A stretch of 64,000 bases of DNA from contig NZ_JAYXHR010000002.1 in assembly GCF_036017065.1 (NCBI RefSeq), positions 744,001-808,000 of the forward strand. The letters run 5' to 3'. The notes beneath the pieces are model-generated. The model saw only the letters and a list, made by a program, of their open reading frames with translations, made no database searches and was not told the origin of the DNA. This DNA is from Uliginosibacterium sp036017065. GTDB lineage: Bacteria; Pseudomonadota; Gammaproteobacteria; Burkholderiales; Rhodocyclaceae. The position numbers and the translations under genes were made by a program. This document shows, piece after piece, positions 61,259 through 64,000 of this stretch. Each line of letters starts with the position of its first letter. Positions within the stretch are counted from its first letter, which is position 1.

Positions 61259-63155
61259 TAACGCGGGCACCGGGAAACTCAAGGTCTCCACGACTCCTGA
61301 AGGGTCCAGCTCTTCCTCTTCCAGCTCCTCCGGTGCGGGCTCGACCTCGTCCAGTTCCTCCTCGGGTGCCGGCTCGACGTCGAGTTCCTCTTCCTCCGGC
61401 GGCAGCCTCAACCTTTCCGTGACCGGCCCCGGTGCGGGGGCGGATGGCTCCAGCAAGGGCACGACCAGCTTCGGCAACATCAAGGACGCGAAGATCGCCA
61501 CCTTCTGGACGCCGGACGACGGTGACACCGAGAAGCGCGCCTGCGTGAAGTGGAGCACCGCGCAGACCATCGACCGCATCATCCTGCGCGAAGAGGGCAC
61601 GGCCGTCGGCGAATGGCGCATCTGGGACTACAACAACACCGCTGCCCCGGCACTGCTGATCTCGGGTAACGGTGGCATCGGTGCGGAACGCATCATCGAT
61701 GTCGTGCCGGCCGTCGTCAGCAAGAAGCTGTGCCTGGCGATCCCGGGCTCGCTCGGCGCGAAGATCACCGAACTGGAAACCTACGGCCCGGCGGGCAGCG
61801 GTTCGTCCAGCTCGTCGTCTTCGTCGTCGGGTGGCACCACCAGCAGTTCGTCCTCTTCGTCCGGCGCGGGCTCCTCGGGCACGGGCAGCACTTCGTCCAG
61901 CTCCTCCTCCAGCTCCAGTGGCGGCCCGGTGGCTTGCGTACCGACGCCGCTGAACATCCAGCCGATCGCCGGTGCGGCGGTCGCGGGCACGGTGAATCGT
62001 CCGCAGCTGACCGATGCCGAAGCCAGCAACGCCACCATCCTGGCGACGCTGGCCAAGGCCGGCCAGGTCGAGGCGCAGGTCACCGACAACTGGGATCCGG
62101 TCAGCAACGGCATCGGTGACGTGTGCGGCTTCACGCCGACCTACACCATCGCCGCCGATGGCTCCGGCACCCACACCACGGTGCAGGGCGCCATCGATGC
62201 CGCCACGGCGGCAGGCGGCACGGCACGCGTGTACATCAACGTGAAGCCGGGCACCTACCGCGAGCAGGTCTGCGTCAAGAACGCCCCGCCGATCACGCTG
62301 TACGGCACCAGCGCCGACGCCAGCCAGGTGGTCATCGTCAACAACAAATCCAACGGCACGCCGAAGGATGCCGCCCTGGTGCTGAACGCCTGCGAAGGCC
62401 GCGGCGGCCAGGCCACCTACGGCACCAGCGGCAGCACCACCTTCCTCGCCTACGCCGCCGGCTTCCAGGCGAAGAACATCACCATCGCCAACGACTTCGA
62501 CGAGTCGACGTCCAGCAGCGGCCTGCAGGCCGTGGCGCTGACCACCTCGGCCGACAAGGTCATCCTGGAGAACGTGCGCCTGCTCGGCCACCAGGACACC
62601 TTCCAGCCGAAGTCGGGCAATACCGGTACGGTGGCACGCGTGTATGTCGCCGGCAGCTACATCGAAGGCGACGTGGACTTCGTGTTCGGCCGCGCGGTGA
62701 CGGTGTTCAACGGCGTGACCTTCAAGCAGCTGGTCAACCGCCTCAACGCCAACGGCAACTACCAGAAGACCGGTTATGTCTTTGCGCCGGCCCACCCGCA
62801 GAACTACACGGCGGGCTTCCTGGTGACCAACAGCGTGTTCACAGCCGAGACCACCGCGCCCGACGGCACCGCCACCGAGAACACCCTGCAACTGGGCCGT
62901 GCCTGGGATGACAGCAGTGGCGCCTACACGGCCACCGATGCCACCTTCAACGTGCCCAACGGCCTGGCCGTGATCCGCAATTCGCTGATCGGCGTGCAGG
63001 TGCAGAAGGCCACCCCCTGGGGCCCGGCGGCCTCCACCAACCGTGCGTACAGCTCCACCACGCCGCAGACCATCACCTTCGGTGGCGTGTCGCGTACCTT
63101 CCCGGTGAACCGCCTGTACGAGTACTTCAACAGCGGCGCGGGCGCGACGCCCTGA
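60126..63155 (+). CDS. Modular pectinase: PL1, F5/8-like, pectin methylesterase CE8
   Basis: A 1009-residue secreted protein. Residues 1 to about 390 equal the PL1 half of the 1331-residue protein; then a Ser/Gly linker (about 394-426), an F5/8-like module (about 427-557) related to but distinct from the other one, a Ser linker (about 558-600), and a CE8 pectinesterase (about 640-1009). The esterase keeps T-F-L-A-Y-A-A, G-H-Q-D-T-F, G-D-V-D-F-V-F-G and L-G-R-A-W-D, so it should demethylate pectin and generate the substrate for its own lyase domain. Second gene of PEP-CTERM operon 2. A similar start site as in the first copy. Confidence 0.9.
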   Translation: MTKIALKGMLLAAPMLFAVTIAQTVTPDPATQSAPADGWAGQDGGTQGGAAAAANRIYVVKSRAQLLAAIAEGKTDAKIIRVQGLIDMSEGTAFANMDDQKLRAKIDLPSNTTLIGEGTTAGIINGYINVSNKSQVIVRNLKIVNPCDVSPVFDPNDGPTGNWNSELDGLTVQSNSHHVWIDHVSFTDSPTTDDLAPIENGMRKQCHDGALDIKGGSNYVTVSYSVFELHSKNNLIGSSDSATSDEGKLKVTFSNNLWRDIGERAPRVRFGQVHLFNNLFIGSKSHPVYAHNYSVGAGKEAKILSNANVFEVAGAASCDDVVKNPAINGAAVGNFKDSGSVLNGKALGACAVPNVVTWTPPYAFTARPASLVKINVLANAGTGKLKVSTTPEGSSSSSSSSSGAGSTSSSSSSGAGSTSSSSSSGGSLNLSVTGPGAGADGSSKGTTSFGNIKDAKIATFWTPDDGDTEKRACVKWSTAQTIDRIILREEGTAVGEWRIWDYNNTAAPALLISGNGGIGAERIIDVVPAVVSKKLCLAIPGSLGAKITELETYGPAGSGSSSSSSSSSGGTTSSSSSSSGAGSSGTGSTSSSSSSSSSGGPVACVPTPLNIQPIAGAAVAGTVNRPQLTDAEASNATILATLAKAGQVEAQVTDNWDPVSNGIGDVCGFTPTYTIAADGSGTHTTVQGAIDAATAAGGTARVYINVKPGTYREQVCVKNAPPITLYGTSADASQVVIVNNKSNGTPKDAALVLNACEGRGGQATYGTSGSTTFLAYAAGFQAKNITIANDFDESTSSSGLQAVALTTSADKVILENVRLLGHQDTFQPKSGNTGTVARVYVAGSYIEGDVDFVFGRAVTVFNGVTFKQLVNRLNANGNYQKTGYVFAPAHPQNYTAGFLVTNSVFTAETTAPDGTATENTLQLGRAWDDSSGAYTATDATFNVPNGLAVIRNSLIGVQVQKATPWGPAASTNRAYSSTTPQTITFGGVSRTFPVNRLYEYFNSGAGATP

Positions 63156-63201
63156 TGCTTTGAAGCGTATGGCGCCCCGGCGCCATACGCCGTGGTATGC
63201 G

Positions 63202-63232
63202 ACCCCCGTCTCCTTGCAGAGCGGGGGTTTTT
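63202..63232 (+). terminator. Terminator after PL1-CE8 gene
   Basis: ACCCCCG, 13 nt loop, CGGGGGT followed by TTTTC. Ends the second PEP-CTERM operon. Confidence 0.85.
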
Positions 63233-63392
63233 CTTTGGGCGCAACAGCGCCCCCAGCACTTTCGTTCGTAAATATTTGATTCCTGAGCCATCTGTCCGGA
63301 CGGACGGCTTCAAGGCAACCCGGCGAGACCCGTTAGTGCGGCGATAGAGCGCAAAAAGCGCCGACCAACAACCCACTTGGATGACCGCCGAC

Positions 63393-64000
63393 ATGAATTT
63401 CCTGGAACACCTGCGGGTGAGCACCCGCCTGACCGTACTCGTCGTTGCCGTACTGATCGGCTTCGTCCTGATGACTGCCACGGTCGCCTTCAAGACCCGC
63501 GACGACGCCCTCACGGCGCACCGCGAGCGCCTGCACCACCTCGTCGATATCTCGGTGGGGGTCATCAACTACTACCAGGTCCTGGAAGCGGCCGGCAAGC
63601 TGCCGCGCGCCGATGCCCAGGCGCAGGCGCGCGAGACACTGCGCAAGCTGCGCTACGGCCACAACGACTACTACTACATCATCGATTTCGACGGCCGCAT
63701 GGTGTTGCAGGACCCGGTCCCCGCCAACGAGGGCAAGGTCATGCTGGGCACCGCCGACGCGTCCGGCTTCCGCCTCTACGACGCCATCCTGGCGGCCGGC
63801 AAGCGCGGCGAAGGCTACGTGGACTATGTGTTCCAGCGCCCCGGCGGCACCGAACCGTCCCCCAAGCTGGCCTACATCAAGGGCATTCCGGCCTGGGGCT
63901 GGGCCGTCGGCACCGGGGTGTATGTGGACGACGTGTCGGCCGCCGTGCGCCACAGCGTGCTGATCATCTCGATCGTCTCGCTGGCGACGCTGGCCGTCGT
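63393..64000 (+). CDS. Cache-type methyl-accepting chemotaxis receptor, N-terminal part
   Basis: An open frame that runs off the window; about 202 residues are visible. A membrane helix near residues 10-30 is followed by a single Cache (sCache_2-like) sensor domain containing K-L-R-Y-G-H-N-D-Y-Y-Y-I and V-G-T-G-V-Y, then a second membrane helix begins near the window end. The layout is the start of a chemoreceptor or Cache-type sensor kinase; which one cannot be decided because the signalling part is outside. The ATG at 63381, in frame 12 bp earlier, is an alternative start. Its position next to pectinase operons suggests a chemotaxis link to pectin products, as inference. Confidence 0.8.
   Translation, partial: MNFLEHLRVSTRLTVLVVAVLIGFVLMTATVAFKTRDDALTAHRERLHHLVDISVGVINYYQVLEAAGKLPRADAQAQARETLRKLRYGHNDYYYIIDFDGRMVLQDPVPANEGKVMLGTADASGFRLYDAILAAGKRGEGYVDYVFQRPGGTEPSPKLAYIKGIPAWGWAVGTGVYVDDVSAAVRHSVLIISIVSLATLAV

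Noticed and set aside
60111..62891. Long minus-strand open frame opposite the PL1-CE8 gene
   Set aside because: It mirrors the codon pattern of the sense gene; the same shadow appears opposite the first copy, which the duplication explains.
63270..63380. Possible cyclic-di-GMP (GEMM) riboswitch before the chemoreceptor
   Set aside because: The GGCAAxCC element is present, but the GACGCAAAGCC block that defines the aptamer is missing.

Overview
The window is GC-rich bacterial chromosome with dense, mostly operonic genes and no rRNA, tRNA, phage or CRISPR locus that I can recognise. The order RNB-type ribonuclease, TonB-like protein, aroE, together with PEP-CTERM proteins, a PHB depolymerase and FNR/sigma-54-type sites, suggests a betaproteobacterium, perhaps a polysaccharide-degrading Rhodocyclales relative. 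The taxonomic call is inference.

Layout. 1-4146: the end of a GH12 glucanase, a PHB depolymerase, and an envelope-stress-like cluster (membrane protein, 23-residue peptide, BON protein, PRC-barrel protein). 4147-6027: two inverted copies of a ~400 bp hairpin-rich dispersed repeat flank a lone secreted protein gene with cassette-like edges; a third copy lies at 17565-17912. 6028-31108: mixed housekeeping and accessory genes. These include a PAS-GGDEF-EAL protein, a DUF917 protein, a divergent LysR/MFS-SDR pair, an AsmA-like protein, a TPR-methyltransferase, Nudix, SUKH-like, SpmA/SpmB-like, MoaD plus BNR-repeat, GNAT and GFA genes. They also include an ABC importer operon with a metallo-hydrolase, a MASE2-GGDEF protein, YchJ, a hydroxyacid dehydrogenase and a DUF2239 gene preceded by three iteron-like repeats. 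31185-43504: PhoX, a two-component system, an XopAW-like EF-hand protein, a PL10-type pectate lyase, aroE, a TonB-like protein, a ribonuclease and thioredoxin 2.

43557-63155 is a pectin/uronate utilisation region. A LacI-type repressor is divergent from an operon of TRAP transporter (P, Q, M), oligogalacturonate lyase (PL22-like), uronate reductase (UxuB/UxaB-like) and mannonate dehydratase (ManD-like). The intergenic region holds a perfect FNR-type box and a LacI-type palindrome. Downstream are a poly-serine-linked PL1 pectate lyase and two tandem units. Each unit is a small PEP-CTERM protein followed by a giant modular pectinase: PL1-F5/8-PL1-Cterm, and PL1-F5/8-pectin methylesterase. Each unit is preceded by a GG-N10-GC sigma-54-type promoter and a conserved upstream motif, and the two units share a 1,646 bp tract that looks identical by eye. 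The apparent logic is extracellular de-esterification and cleavage of pectin, TRAP uptake of (oligo)uronates, and intracellular conversion toward 2-keto-3-deoxygluconate. The window ends inside a Cache-type chemoreceptor gene.
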